DNA of 64,000 nt from Sinosporangium album (GCF_900100605.1 NZ_FNCN01000025.1:1-64000); one strand, 5' to 3'; shown: positions 51,509 through 60,427, counted from the first letter of the stretch. Program-made: numbers and translations. Notes: generated from the sequence alone by a model not told the origin.

Positions 51509-52207
51509 ATGCCGAGCCGCAAGCCGGCGAAGAGACGACGAGGCCCAGCGAAATCCAGGACCACGAAATCCAGGATCGCGAAGTCCAGGATCGCGAAGTC
51601 CAGGAAGAGGAAACAGAAAAGCTCGTTGGGCGGCTGGGCCGCCGCGGCGATCGGCGTTCTGCTGGTGGTGGGGCTGCTGCAGGCGGCCGTGGCCTTCGTG
51701 GGCGACAACTGGCCGTGGCTGCCCGCCCTCGTGGTCGTGTCGGCGGGGATCGCGGTGGCGTTCGCGGTGTGGCGGGCACGGCGGGCCTCGGCGCTGGAAC
51801 ACCGGTGGCTGCTGGAGAACCAGGCGTTGGAGCGGGTCGACGGGCTGACGGGCGCGCAGTTCGAACGGCTCACCGCCGGGCTCCTGCGCCGCGACGGCTT
51901 CCGCCAGGTGCGCGAGCTCGGCCGCGCCGGCGACGGCGGGGTCGACCTGACCGCGGTCGGCCCCCACGGCGAGCGTTTCGCCATTCAATGCAAACGCTAT
52001 GCGGGCGCGGTCGGCTCACCTGAGGTGCGCAATTTCCTCGGCGCTCTGGGATTCACTTTCACCGGTTATACGGGAATTCTCGTGACCTCGGGCCGCTTGA
52101 CCCGGCCCGCCATTGAGGAAGCCCGCCGGGCGGGACTCATCCTCATCGAACGCGAACTCCTGGCCCGGTGGTTGCGGGAGCCGATACCCCTTCCCCGCAG
52201 CCGCTGA
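51509..52207 (+). CDS. membrane-anchored Mrr-type restriction endonuclease-like protein
   Basis: The 232-residue product has a very basic N-terminus with a KSRIAKSRIAKSR repeat (about 10-38) and two membrane segments (about 43-63 and 69-90). A C-terminal Mrr_cat domain (about 108-215) has LTGAQFERLTAGLLRRDGF, catalytic GDGGVDL and IQCKRY. The fold cuts DNA, often methylated or foreign. No methylase is nearby. GGAG precedes ATG 51509. Membrane tethering suggests action on incoming DNA, which is an inference. Confidence 0.85.
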   Translation: MPSRKPAKRRRGPAKSRTTKSRIAKSRIAKSRKRKQKSSLGGWAAAAIGVLLVVGLLQAAVAFVGDNWPWLPALVVVSAGIAVAFAVWRARRASALEHRWLLENQALERVDGLTGAQFERLTAGLLRRDGFRQVRELGRAGDGGVDLTAVGPHGERFAIQCKRYAGAVGSPEVRNFLGALGFTFTGYTGILVTSGRLTRPAIEEARRAGLILIERELLARWLREPIPLPRSR

Positions 52208-52274
52208 ATTCCGGCGCCGGCCCCCAGAGATATTCGGTTGCCGGCGCGGCGGCCGTTCCGAAAAGCTGATCGGC

Positions 52275-52874
52275 ATGTCCACACCCAACCGGCAGATCCG
52301 CGCCGTGCATTCCGACGAGACAATCACCGTCTACCAGGCCTACGATCCCGTGATCGCCGACCGGGCCGTGGAGGCGCAGACGTTCGTGCCGCCGTTCAAG
52401 CGCGAGCGCATGACGTGGATCAAGCCGTCGTTCCTCTGGATGATGTACCGCTCCGGGTGGGCGGCGAAGCCGGGCCAGGAGCGTGTGCTCGCGGTCGAGC
52501 TGCGCCGTGAGGGATTCCTGTGGGCGCTGGCGCACGCGGCCCTGAGCCACTACGACCACGCTCTCCACGCCGACCGCGCGGCCTGGGCGCGGAGTGTGCG
52601 GAGCCGCCCGGTGCGGGTGCAGTGGGACCCGGAGCGCGACCGGCATCTGCGGGCGTTGCCGTACCGATCGCTGCAGGTGGGGCTGTCGGGGGAGGCGGTC
52701 GAGCGCTATGTGGGCGAGTGGATCGTGTCGATCGACGATGTCACGGCCATGGCCGTACGGCTGCGCGAAGAGGTCCGGGCGGGGGTGGCGGAAGTGGTCT
52801 TGCCCGCTGAGCGGCCGTTCCCGCTGCCTGTGGACGTGGCGGAGCGGATCGGCGCGACCGTGTCCGCAGGGTGA
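52275..52874 (+). CDS. DUF4291 family protein
   Basis: A 199-residue protein (VHSDETITVYQAYDPVIADR; RMTWIKPSFLWMMYRSGWA) matching DUF4291. The function is unknown. It follows the nuclease gene by 67 bp in the same direction, so co-transcription is possible. ATG 52275 fits the family start. Confidence 0.88.
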   Translation: MSTPNRQIRAVHSDETITVYQAYDPVIADRAVEAQTFVPPFKRERMTWIKPSFLWMMYRSGWAAKPGQERVLAVELRREGFLWALAHAALSHYDHALHADRAAWARSVRSRPVRVQWDPERDRHLRALPYRSLQVGLSGEAVERYVGEWIVSIDDVTAMAVRLREEVRAGVAEVVLPAERPFPLPVDVAERIGATVSAG

Positions 52875-52946
52875 GCGCCGGGGGGCGTGTCGGCCGACGT
52901 GGCCTTGGCCACATCGGGCCGGTCACGGAGCGGAGCGATCTCGGCC

Positions 52947-52982
52947 TTGACCTGCGAATTCCACAGTTAAATAGTGCTTAAC
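52947..52982 (+). promoter_or_regulatory. conserved upstream element, copy 1 (TTGACC, GTTAA-N7-TTAAC)
   Basis: TTGACCTGCG (52947-52956) is followed by CACAGTTAA and an inverted repeat GTTAA (52966-52970), seven bases, TTAAC (52978-52982). The same arrangement occurs before the paralog at 54234. It stands 114 bp before the secreted protein start and is a candidate promoter with operator. Confidence 0.6.
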
Positions 52983-53096
52983 GTCAGTTTTATGCAGAAT
53001 TTCATGGCGATCTTGGCAATTTTTTGCGCGCCGAAAAGGTCTTACTCCAGCGAATGCGACCAAACAGGTCGTTTCTTCGCACAGAGAGGGATCCTC

Positions 53097-53849
53097 GTGA
53101 ACTCACGACTCGCCATCGGCGCGCTGACCGCTGCTGTCGGTGGATCACTGCTGCTCAGCTCGGGCGTGGCCACCGCCTCGACCTCGGCTCCCCTGGGCGT
53201 GAAGATCTCTCACGCCTCGCCGTACGCGGCATCCGGGAAGGGCGGCGGAAACGTCGTCGTGGACTTCGATATCCGCGCCACGAAGGGAAGTAAGGTCTCC
53301 CTTCAGCTCCGCCCGGAGAACCGGTCCCAGCGCGTCAAGACGGTGCACGCCAAGCTGATCCGCGAGGGTGACCGCTGGCGCTACCAGGCCCGGTTCGACC
53401 GGTCGGACTACGACGGCCGCTGGGTGGCCGTGGCCGACGCCTATGACCGGCACGGCAAGAAGGTGACCGACACGGCCGGCTTCTACGTCAAGGTCAAGAA
53501 CGTCAAGATCAAGGACGGCAAGTCCCGCAAGTCCCGGACGAAGCTGGACGGGTTCCGGGCGCACAAGTCGGGCTACGGGAAGTACCGCCAGATCTCGTTC
53601 TCGGGCAACCTCCGGGAGCTGGAGCACGGCCGGTGGAAGGGGCTGGGCAGCGAGAAGGTGGAGATCTACTTCCGCGACCGCGACTCCCGGAGCTGGAAGC
53701 GTGTGACCTCGGTGAAGAGCGGGGGCCACGGCTCGTTCAAGGCCAAGGTCCACGGCAAGCGGGACGGCTACTACCGCGCCTACTTCAACGGTGGCCGCGA
53801 CTATTTCGACTCCGTCAGCCACAGCTCGCGGGTGAACACCTGGCGCTGA
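53097..53849 (+). CDS. secreted two-domain beta protein, paralog 1
   Basis: The 250-residue product has a signal peptide (about 1-31, cleavage near TASTSA). Domain 1 (about 33-145) contains RWRYQARFDRSDYDGRWVAV; domain 2 (about 155-250) ends VSHSSRVNTWR. It is very rich in Lys, Arg and Tyr. It is clearly paralogous to the next gene and matches both ordered parts of the protein at 32795. GTG 53097 has GAGAGGG with 6-nt spacing. No known function. Confidence 0.85.
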   Translation: MNSRLAIGALTAAVGGSLLLSSGVATASTSAPLGVKISHASPYAASGKGGGNVVVDFDIRATKGSKVSLQLRPENRSQRVKTVHAKLIREGDRWRYQARFDRSDYDGRWVAVADAYDRHGKKVTDTAGFYVKVKNVKIKDGKSRKSRTKLDGFRAHKSGYGKYRQISFSGNLRELEHGRWKGLGSEKVEIYFRDRDSRSWKRVTSVKSGGHGSFKAKVHGKRDGYYRAYFNGGRDYFDSVSHSSRVNTWR

Positions 53850-53897
53850 CGACGGGCTGAACGTCCGCCGCGGCGGACGTGGTGGCGCGCCTTGTGA

Positions 53898-53932
53898 AAA
53901 GCGGGGGTCTGGCTCGTCCAGGCCCCCGCTTT
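53898..53932 (+). terminator. intrinsic terminator after paralog 1
   Basis: A 15-bp stem (AAAGCGGGGGTCTGG with CCAGGCCCCCGCTTT, one T-G wobble) and a 5-nt loop, starting 48 bp after the stop codon and followed by C-rich sequence. Confidence 0.75.
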
Positions 53933-54078
53933 CGCCGACGCGGCCGAGGCGGTCGGCATCGGCCCCGATCGTTCCGAGCGCGGCGGCTCCGAGCGTGACG
54001 ACCCGCCTCAGGGCGGGGCCGCCGCCCGGAAGTGGTCTTCGTCACATCGATGGCACGCAACGCGAAGCAGTCTCGCAT

Positions 54079-54114
54079 TTGACCTGCGCTTTTCACAGTT
54101 AAACGTCACTTAAC
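54079..54114 (+). promoter_or_regulatory. conserved upstream element, copy 2 (TTGACC, GTTAA-N7-TTAAC)
   Basis: TTGACCTGCG (54079-54088), then CACAGTTAA with GTTAA (54098-54102), seven bases and TTAAC (54110-54114), matches the element before paralog 1 in order and spacing. It is 119 bp before the start codon of paralog 2. Confidence 0.6.
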
Positions 54115-54233
54115 AGACGCGCTGCGGTGAGATTTTTGAGACTTTTCGCAACTTTTCCCCTTGTCAACCGGTCTGATGTAGGTGGACACGGCCAACCCAG
54201 GTCGTTTTCCTCACTACGGGGAGAGGAAACCTC

Positions 54234-54965
54234 TTGTACAAACGAATCGCCATCGGCGCGCTGACCGCGGCAGTCGGTGGGTCAATGCTGCTCAGCACCG
54301 GTACCGCCACGGGGTCGACCGCGCGTGCGCTGAACGTGAAGATCTCGAGCGTGTCGCCGAACCCGGTCGTCGTCAAGGACGGCGGGGAGACCGAGGTGAC
54401 CATCGAGGTCCGCACCACGGAGGCCACCAAGGTCGAGCTGCGGCTGCGCCCGGACGTCCGGACCTACCGCGCCGCGGACGCGGTGACCGCGAAGGTCGTC
54501 CACGAGGGTGATCTCTGGCGCTACACGGCCCGCTTCGACGACTCCGACTACGAGGGCCGCTGGGAGGCCATCGCGGACGCCTTCGACAAGAACGGCAAGA
54601 AGTTGACCGACACGGTCAACTTCTCCGTGGAGATCGAAGAGAGCGAGGCGGTGACGAAGCTGGACAGGTTCTACGCCAGCCCGTCGAGCGTGAAGCGGAA
54701 GAGCAAGATCACGGTCTCGGGGCGCCTGCGGGCGCTGGAGGACGGCCGCTGGGACGGCCTGGAGAACGAGGACGTCGAGATCGAATTCCGCGCCCGGGGC
54801 ACCAGCGCGTGGAAGTACGTGACGTCCGTGGACACCGGCTGGAACGGCACGTTCAAGACGAAGGTCCGCGCCAAGAAGAGCGGTGACTACCGCGCCGTCT
54901 TCGAGGGCGACAAGGAGTACGCCGACTCGACCAGCCGCAGCTCGCGCGTGCACGTGTGGCGTTGA
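54234..54965 (+). CDS. secreted two-domain beta protein, paralog 2
   Basis: The 243-residue product has a TTG start preceded by GAGAGG and a signal peptide (about 1-31). Domain 1 (LNVKISSVSPNPVVV; LWRYTARFDDSDYEGRWEAI) and domain 2 (ITVSGRLRALEDGRWDGL; SRSSRVHVWR) follow. It is about half identical to paralog 1 by eye, but more acidic. The shared upstream element and terminator style point to a tandem duplication. Confidence 0.85.
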   Translation: MYKRIAIGALTAAVGGSMLLSTGTATGSTARALNVKISSVSPNPVVVKDGGETEVTIEVRTTEATKVELRLRPDVRTYRAADAVTAKVVHEGDLWRYTARFDDSDYEGRWEAIADAFDKNGKKLTDTVNFSVEIEESEAVTKLDRFYASPSSVKRKSKITVSGRLRALEDGRWDGLENEDVEIEFRARGTSAWKYVTSVDTGWNGTFKTKVRAKKSGDYRAVFEGDKEYADSTSRSSRVHVWR

Positions 54966-55011
54966 CGGCACACGGTTAGGGGCTAGCCCTTCACGTGGTC
55001 CATCGCGACAG

Positions 55012-55040
55012 GCGGGGGCCCGGGTCTTCCGGGCCCCCGC
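55012..55040 (+). terminator. intrinsic terminator after paralog 2
   Basis: GCGGGGGCCCGG (55012-55023) pairs perfectly with CCGGGCCCCCGC (55029-55040) around GTCTT and is followed by TTT. It closely resembles the terminator of paralog 1. Confidence 0.8.
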
Positions 55041-55138
55041 TTTCGATGTTCCGACACGCGCTGACGTGTGGCGACGCAGGGGTGACAATGGAGGGGAAGC
55101 ACCGACGGCGCACAAGGGACACGAGGGAGGAGAAGGCC

Positions 55139-55405
55139 ATGGAGACCAAGGAGTGGACCGTGCGAATCTCCATCTCGGAAGACGACGAGGACTATCGGAC
55201 GGTCGCCGAGGCAGTGCTGACCACCCCGAGCGGCAAGAGGCATGCCAGCACGGCCTTCGCCCGCCGCAACCCCGGCGACCGCCCCGTCCCGGAGATCGGC
55301 GACGAACTGGCGGCGGGCCGCGTGCTGGCCGATCTGGCCGACAAGCTGATCGGCGACGCCGCGGGGGACATCGCCCAGCTCACGGGCCCCGCACGAGCCC
55401 GCTGA
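55139..55405 (+). CDS. DUF1876 family protein
   Basis: An 88-residue protein (ETKEWTVRISISEDDEDYRT; HASTAFARRNPGD; DLADKLIGDAAGDI) matching DUF1876, a small actinobacterial family of unknown function. ATG 55139 has GGAGGAG upstream. Confidence 0.88.
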   Translation: METKEWTVRISISEDDEDYRTVAEAVLTTPSGKRHASTAFARRNPGDRPVPEIGDELAAGRVLADLADKLIGDAAGDIAQLTGPARAR

Positions 55406-55567
55406 GCACGTGAATACGGCAGAGCGCGGGGTCGGCGTCGCCGCGCCCGCGGCCTGCGGACCCGGCGGCCGGCCCACCCTGGCCATGGGCGCGCCGTCAG
55501 TGGGAGGGCCGTCGGTACGGGCCGTCAGTATGGGCCGTCTGTAGGTGCGCCCTCAGCGGGTGCGCCG

Positions 55568-56398
55568 TCAGTGCGGCAGGGGCCTGACGACGGCGACCGG
55601 GCACGGCGCGCCGAGAAGCACCGCCTGCGTCACCATGCCGATGGTCGCCTCGGCCCCCTCGCGGCGGGGATGGTTGCCGAGCACGACCAGGCCGGCCGTA
55701 CGCGCCGCGTCGAGCAGGACCTCGGCGGGTGAGCCGCCGACGAACGCCGTGGTGACCGATACGTAGGGGAACTTCTCACTCCAGGCGGATACGAGCCGGT
55801 GGAAGTGCGCGGCTGCCGCGCGACGGGCCGTCTCGTCCTCCTCCCAGGCCCGCACCGCGTGGAGCGGCACCCGGTGGAGCGCGGCCTGCTCGAAGGCGAA
55901 GGCCATGGCGACGGTCTCCCCGTGGGAGTCGTCGACGCCGACCACGATCCGCCCGCTCATCCGCGACGGCCCGGGGACGACGACCACCGGGCACCAGGCG
56001 TGCGCCACCACCTGGACGGCCGTGGCGCCCAGGCGCAGCCCCTCGAATCCGCCGACGCCGCGCGCCCCCAGCACGATCATGCTCGCGGCAGCCCCCTCGA
56101 CGAGCAGTACGGCGGAGGCCGACCCCAGCTCCAGCCACCCCCGCACGGTCACGCCGGGCGCGTGCCTCCTGGCCACGTCGATGCCCTTCCCCAGTGTGTG
56201 CTCCGCGAGGGCCTTGACCGTCTCCATCGCGGACGGGTCTCCGGGCCGCGTGGGGAACGGCCACTGCCAGCCGTGGCACACCACGAGCGGCGCGTACCGC
56301 GCCTGCGCCTCCCGCGCGGCCCAGATCAGCGCGGCCTCACTCACCCGCGAACCGTCATAGCCGGTCACGATCGGCGCATGGGTGTCGTCTGCACGCAT
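55568..56398 (-). CDS. universal stress protein, two UspA domains
   Basis: A 276-residue protein with two Usp domains (about 8-140 and 150-276). Both carry ATP-binding-like glycines (VLGARGVGGFEGLRLGA in the first; VVLGNHPRREGAE in the second). Such proteins help dormancy and stress survival. ATG 56398 has GAGAGGGGG upstream. The gap before the start of DUF1876's convergent end holds short CCGTCAGT repeats. Confidence 0.92.
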   Translation of the reverse strand: MRADDTHAPIVTGYDGSRVSEAALIWAAREAQARYAPLVVCHGWQWPFPTRPGDPSAMETVKALAEHTLGKGIDVARRHAPGVTVRGWLELGSASAVLLVEGAAASMIVLGARGVGGFEGLRLGATAVQVVAHAWCPVVVVPGPSRMSGRIVVGVDDSHGETVAMAFAFEQAALHRVPLHAVRAWEEDETARRAAAAHFHRLVSAWSEKFPYVSVTTAFVGGSPAEVLLDAARTAGLVVLGNHPRREGAEATIGMVTQAVLLGAPCPVAVVRPLPH

Positions 56399-56639
56399 CG
56401 CCGCCCCCTCTCGGCCCCGTCCCTTCCACGGTCCCTTCCACGGTGCACATGCCTGGACCTGGACGGCAACGCCCCCCTGTGACCGCTTTCCCCCGCACAT
56501 GGTCAAGCGGGCGCCGCGCCGCGGCCCTCCGGCGTGATCACAAGAGGGTCACACTCACACCGTTTCCCGCGCCCGCGCGGATCTTCGCTGAGATCGTCGC
56601 AAGCAGCGGCTCCTTGTTCGGCGATGGAAGGTTTCCTCC

Positions 56640-57902
56640 GTGGCGGGCGGTCCCTCCGGCTTTGCCGTACTCGATCTTGAGACGACGGGGCTCTGGCCCC
56701 ACAGGCGCGACCGTGTGGTGGAGATCGCCGTCGTGCATGTGTCGCCCTCCGGGGAGGTCACGGGGCGGTGGAGCACGCTGGTGAATCCGGAGCGCGACCT
56801 GGGCGCCCGGCATATCCACGGCATCAGCGCGGCGGACGTCCTCCACGCCCCGCGGTTCGGCGACGTCGCCGGCGAGCTCGCCGCCCTGCTGCGCGGCCGT
56901 GTCCCCGCCGCGCACAACCTCGTCTTCGACCTCGGCTTCCTGACGGCGGAGTTCGGGAGGCTGGGCGTTACCGTGCCGTTGGCCGTCGAGCACGGCGTGT
57001 GCACGATGAGGGAGGCGCCCCGTTTCCTGCCCCACGCTCCCCGCACGTTGGCGGACTGCTGCGCCGTCGCGGGTATCCGCCTCGACAAGCACCACGAGGC
57101 GCCGGCCGACGCCGAGGCCGCGGCGGGGCTGCTGAGGCGGTACCTGGCCTCTGCGGGGTCGCGCTGGGACCGCCTGTTCGGGATCGCGTCGCGGGCGGTG
57201 TGGCCCGAGCTTCCCGCCGGGGGCAGGCCCTGGGTACGGCGGGGCGCGGGCAGACAGGTCGGGCAGAGCGGACAGGGCAGGCACGGCGGGCACTTCACGG
57301 CGAGGATTCCGGACGTCGCCTCCCCGGTGCCGGCGGCGCCGGACGCGGGCGACACGTACCTCACGCTGCTGGACCGGGTGCTGCTCGACTTCCACATCGC
57401 CGTCGAGGAGGGCGAGTCCCTGGTGCGGGTGGCTTCGGAGCTCGGGTTGTCGCGGAGCGATGTGTGGGTTCTGCACCGTGAGTATGTGGCGGCGCTGGCC
57501 TATGAGGGCCTCGCGGGGGATGCGGTCACGTCGGACGTACGGCGCGACCTTCTCCTTCTCGCCCCGCTGCTCGATCTTCCGGTCGAGGCGGTCGAGGCGG
57601 TGATGGCCGAGGTCGCCGGGCGGGCGGCCGACCGTCCGGGCCGCGCCGTACCGAGGTTCCGCCTGCGTCCGGGCGATCTCGTGGCCTTCACCGGCGAGAT
57701 GGAGGGAGGGCGCGACACCTGGGAGGCGCGGGCACGCGGGGCCGGGTTCGTCCCGCACCCCGGGGTGACCAAGAGGGTCCGGCTCGTGGTGTCCGCCGAT
57801 CCCGACTCGCTCTCCGGAAAGGCCAAAAAAGCCCGCGAGTACGGCATTCCCATCGTCACTCCGGGCGGTTTCAGCCGCCTCCTCCGTGACACCCGTCACT
57901 GA
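56640..57902 (+). CDS. DnaQ-like exonuclease with C-terminal BRCT domain
   Basis: A 420-residue protein. The exonuclease domain (about 5-175) has motif I AVLDLETTGLW, motif II HNLVFDLGFL and motif III HHEAPADAEAA, giving the DEDDh set. A central alpha region of unknown role and a C-terminal BRCT domain (about 340-420: GDLVAFTGEMEGG) follow. It may act in repair rather than in the polymerase III core. GTG 56640 gives the family-like start. Confidence 0.9.
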   Translation: MAGGPSGFAVLDLETTGLWPHRRDRVVEIAVVHVSPSGEVTGRWSTLVNPERDLGARHIHGISAADVLHAPRFGDVAGELAALLRGRVPAAHNLVFDLGFLTAEFGRLGVTVPLAVEHGVCTMREAPRFLPHAPRTLADCCAVAGIRLDKHHEAPADAEAAAGLLRRYLASAGSRWDRLFGIASRAVWPELPAGGRPWVRRGAGRQVGQSGQGRHGGHFTARIPDVASPVPAAPDAGDTYLTLLDRVLLDFHIAVEEGESLVRVASELGLSRSDVWVLHREYVAALAYEGLAGDAVTSDVRRDLLLLAPLLDLPVEAVEAVMAEVAGRAADRPGRAVPRFRLRPGDLVAFTGEMEGGRDTWEARARGAGFVPHPGVTKRVRLVVSADPDSLSGKAKKAREYGIPIVTPGGFSRLLRDTRH

Positions 57903-57985
57903 TCGGCGGCAGCCGGAATAACTCCGGCCCTCCCCGCATTAAGGTACTTGAAACTTCAACCACATTGCCGAGGACGGTGGGCACG

Positions 57986-59095
57986 ATGCAGTTCGGGATC
58001 TTCACCGTGGGAGACGTCACCCCGGATCCCACCACCAGCAGGACCCCCAGCGAGAACGAGCGCATCAAGGCCATGGTCGCGGTCGCGCTCAAGGCCGAGG
58101 AGATCGGCCTCGACGTCTTCGCCACCGGGGAGCACCACAACCCGCCGTTCGTGCCGTCCTCCCCCACCACCATGCTCGGCTACATCGCCGCGCGCACCGA
58201 GCGGATCATCCTCTCGACGTCCACCACGCTGATCACGACCAACGACCCGGTCAAGATCGCCGAGGACTACGCCATGCTCCAGCACCTGGCCGACGGTCGC
58301 GTCGACCTGATGATGGGCCGCGGCAACACCGGACCGGTCTACCCGTGGTTCGGCCAGGACATCCGCCAGGGCATCCCCCTGGCCATCGAGAACTACGCCC
58401 TGCTGCGCGAACTCTGGCGCAAGGACGTCGTCAACTGGGAGGGCCGGTTCCGCACGCCGCTGCAGTCGTTCACCTCGACCCCGCGCCCCCTCGACGGCAT
58501 CCCGCCGTTCGTGTGGCACGGCTCGATCCGCAGCCCGGAGATCGCCGAGCAGGCCGCCTACTACGGCGACGGGTTCTTCGCCAACAACATCTTCTGGCCG
58601 AAGGAGCACTTCATCCGGCTGATCACCTTGTACCGTCAGCGCTACGCCCACTACGGGCACGGCACCTCGGAGCAGGCCATCGTCGGACTCGGCGGGCACA
58701 TCTTCATGCGCAAGAACTCCCAGGACGCGATCCGCGAGTTCCGCCCGTACTTCGACAACGCGCCGGTGTACGGCCACGGGCCCTCACTTGAGGAGTTCAT
58801 GGCCGAGACGCCGCTCACCGTCGGCAGCCCGCAGCAGATCATCGACAAGACGCTCACGTTCCGGGACGCCTTCGGCCACTACCAGCGCCAGCTCTTCCTC
58901 ATGGACCACGCGGGGCTCCCGCTGAAGACCGTGCTGGAGCAGCTGGACATCCTCGGCGAGGAGGTCCTGCCGGTGCTGCGCAAGGAGTTCGCGGTCGGAC
59001 GGCCCGCCACGGTGCCCGACGCGCCGACACACGCCTCCCTGCTCGCGCGCCGCGACGCCGAGGCGTCCGCCGTACCTGCGCCTGTCCTGCCCTGA
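57986..59095 (+). CDS. LLM-class flavin-dependent oxidoreductase (CE1758 type)
   Basis: A 369-residue luciferase-like monooxygenase with MQFGIFTVGDVTPDP at the start and VDLMMGRGNTGPVYPWFG in the flavin-binding core. The following FMN reductase gene, 64 bp downstream, makes the two-component pair known as CE1758/CE1759. The substrate is unknown. ATG 57986 is preferred to TTG 57965. Confidence 0.9.
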   Translation: MQFGIFTVGDVTPDPTTSRTPSENERIKAMVAVALKAEEIGLDVFATGEHHNPPFVPSSPTTMLGYIAARTERIILSTSTTLITTNDPVKIAEDYAMLQHLADGRVDLMMGRGNTGPVYPWFGQDIRQGIPLAIENYALLRELWRKDVVNWEGRFRTPLQSFTSTPRPLDGIPPFVWHGSIRSPEIAEQAAYYGDGFFANNIFWPKEHFIRLITLYRQRYAHYGHGTSEQAIVGLGGHIFMRKNSQDAIREFRPYFDNAPVYGHGPSLEEFMAETPLTVGSPQQIIDKTLTFRDAFGHYQRQLFLMDHAGLPLKTVLEQLDILGEEVLPVLRKEFAVGRPATVPDAPTHASLLARRDAEASAVPAPVLP

Positions 59096-59159
59096 CCCTG
59101 CCCCTGACCCTGCCCCCGACCCGCCGGGCCGGCCCCCCGGACAAGCAAGGAGTCACCGA

Positions 59160-59795
59160 ATGAAGCCCCTGAACGTCGTGGCCGTCGCGGCGGGACTCAG
59201 TAAGCCCTCCGCGACGCGCCTCCTCGCCGACCGGCTCGCGGACGCCACCCGCGAGCGGCTCGGCGGGGAGCGCCCCGTCGAGGTGCACGTGATCGAGCTG
59301 CGCGACCTGGCGGTCGACATCGCCAACACCATGGTGACCGGCTTCCCCGGCGCCGTCCTGCGCGCCGCCATCGAGAAGGTCACCTCGGCCGACGCCCTCA
59401 TCGCCGTCACGCCGATCTTCACGGCGTCCTACAGCGGACTGTTCAAATCGTTCTTCGACGTCGTCGACAACACCGCGCTGATCGGCAAGCCCGTCCTCAT
59501 CGCGGCCACGGGCGGTACGGCACGGCACTCGCTCGCCCTCGACCACGCCCTGCGGCCGATGTTCGTCTACCTGCGTGCGCTCGTCGTCCCGACCGGCGTC
59601 TACGCCGCGTCCGAGGACTGGGGCAGCGGCGGCGACAAGCACACCGACGGGCTCGGCCTCGCCGAGCGCATCGGCCGCGCCGCCGGGGAACTGGCGGACC
59701 TGGTGCTCCGCCGTACGCCCTCGGCCGCCGCGCCGGCGGACGCCGTCGAGGCGGTCATCCCCTTCGCACAGCAGCTCGCGGCGTTGAAGCCGTAA
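59160..59795 (+). CDS. NADPH-dependent FMN reductase (CE1759 type)
   Basis: A 211-residue flavodoxin-like reductase (NVVAVAAGLSKPSATRLLAD; TPIFTASYSGLFKSFFDVVD). It probably supplies reduced FMN to the preceding monooxygenase. ATG 59160 follows AAGGAG. Confidence 0.92.
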   Translation: MKPLNVVAVAAGLSKPSATRLLADRLADATRERLGGERPVEVHVIELRDLAVDIANTMVTGFPGAVLRAAIEKVTSADALIAVTPIFTASYSGLFKSFFDVVDNTALIGKPVLIAATGGTARHSLALDHALRPMFVYLRALVVPTGVYAASEDWGSGGDKHTDGLGLAERIGRAAGELADLVLRRTPSAAAPADAVEAVIPFAQQLAALKP

Positions 59796-59829
59796 ATCCC
59801 ATCGCGTGTCCGCGCGGGCCGGTGCGAAG

Positions 59830-60372
59830 ATGAAACCCGTGATCGAAGTACGAACAGCGCACACCTCCGCGCTCAAGCCCGCCGACCTCGCGGAGGCGCG
59901 GGCCCTGCTTCACGGCGTCTTCGACGGCGACTTCAGCGACGAGGACTGGGAGCACACCATCGGCGGCGTCCACGCCCTCGTCCACGAGGGCGGCGAGCTG
60001 GTGGGGCACGCCTCGGTGGTCCAGCGGCGGCTCGTCCACGGGGGCCGCGCGCTGCGGACCGGCTACGTGGAGGGCGTCGGGGTCCGCGAGGACCTGCGCC
60101 GGCGAGGGTACGGCGGGGCGCTGATGGCGGCGATCGAGGACGTCGTGGCGAGCGCCTACGACCTGGGGGCGCTCTCCGCCTCCGAGGTCGGGGCCCTGTT
60201 CTACCTCTCGCGGGGGTGGCGGCAGTGGCGCGGGCCGGCCTCGGCGCTCACCCCGCGGGGCGTGGTCCGCACCGAGGAGGAGGAAGGCGGCATCTACGTC
60301 CTGCCCGGAGCGGTCGAGCTGGACCTCGACGGCGACCTCATGTGCGACTGGCGCGACGGCGACGTCTGGTAA
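59830..60372 (+). CDS. aminoglycoside 2'-N-acetyltransferase AAC(2')-I type
   Basis: A 180-residue GNAT protein with the AAC(2') pattern: EVRTAHTSALKPADLAEARALL, FDGDFSDEDWEHTIGGVHAL, GHASVVQRRLVHGGRALRTG, and ending CDWRDGDVW. Acetyl-CoA loop is RRRGYGGALM. Intrinsic AAC(2') enzymes are known in mycobacteria and relatives; resistance conferred here is an inference. ATG 59830 is chosen; GTG 59806 would add 8 residues. Confidence 0.9.
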   Translation: MKPVIEVRTAHTSALKPADLAEARALLHGVFDGDFSDEDWEHTIGGVHALVHEGGELVGHASVVQRRLVHGGRALRTGYVEGVGVREDLRRRGYGGALMAAIEDVVASAYDLGALSASEVGALFYLSRGWRQWRGPASALTPRGVVRTEEEEGGIYVLPGAVELDLDGDLMCDWRDGDVW

Positions 60373-60427
60373 GGGACATCCGGTAGGGGACGGGACATCC
60401 GGTAGGGGACATCCGGTAGTGGACATC
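60373..60427. repeat. GGGACATCCGGTAG repeats
   Basis: Four close copies of GGGACATCCGGTAG (the last degenerate) directly follow the acetyltransferase stop codon, 15-19 bp apart. Confidence 0.8.

Noticed and set aside
51509-52207. Complete restriction-modification system
   Set aside because: No methyltransferase or specificity gene lies nearby; only a single Mrr-type nuclease is supported.
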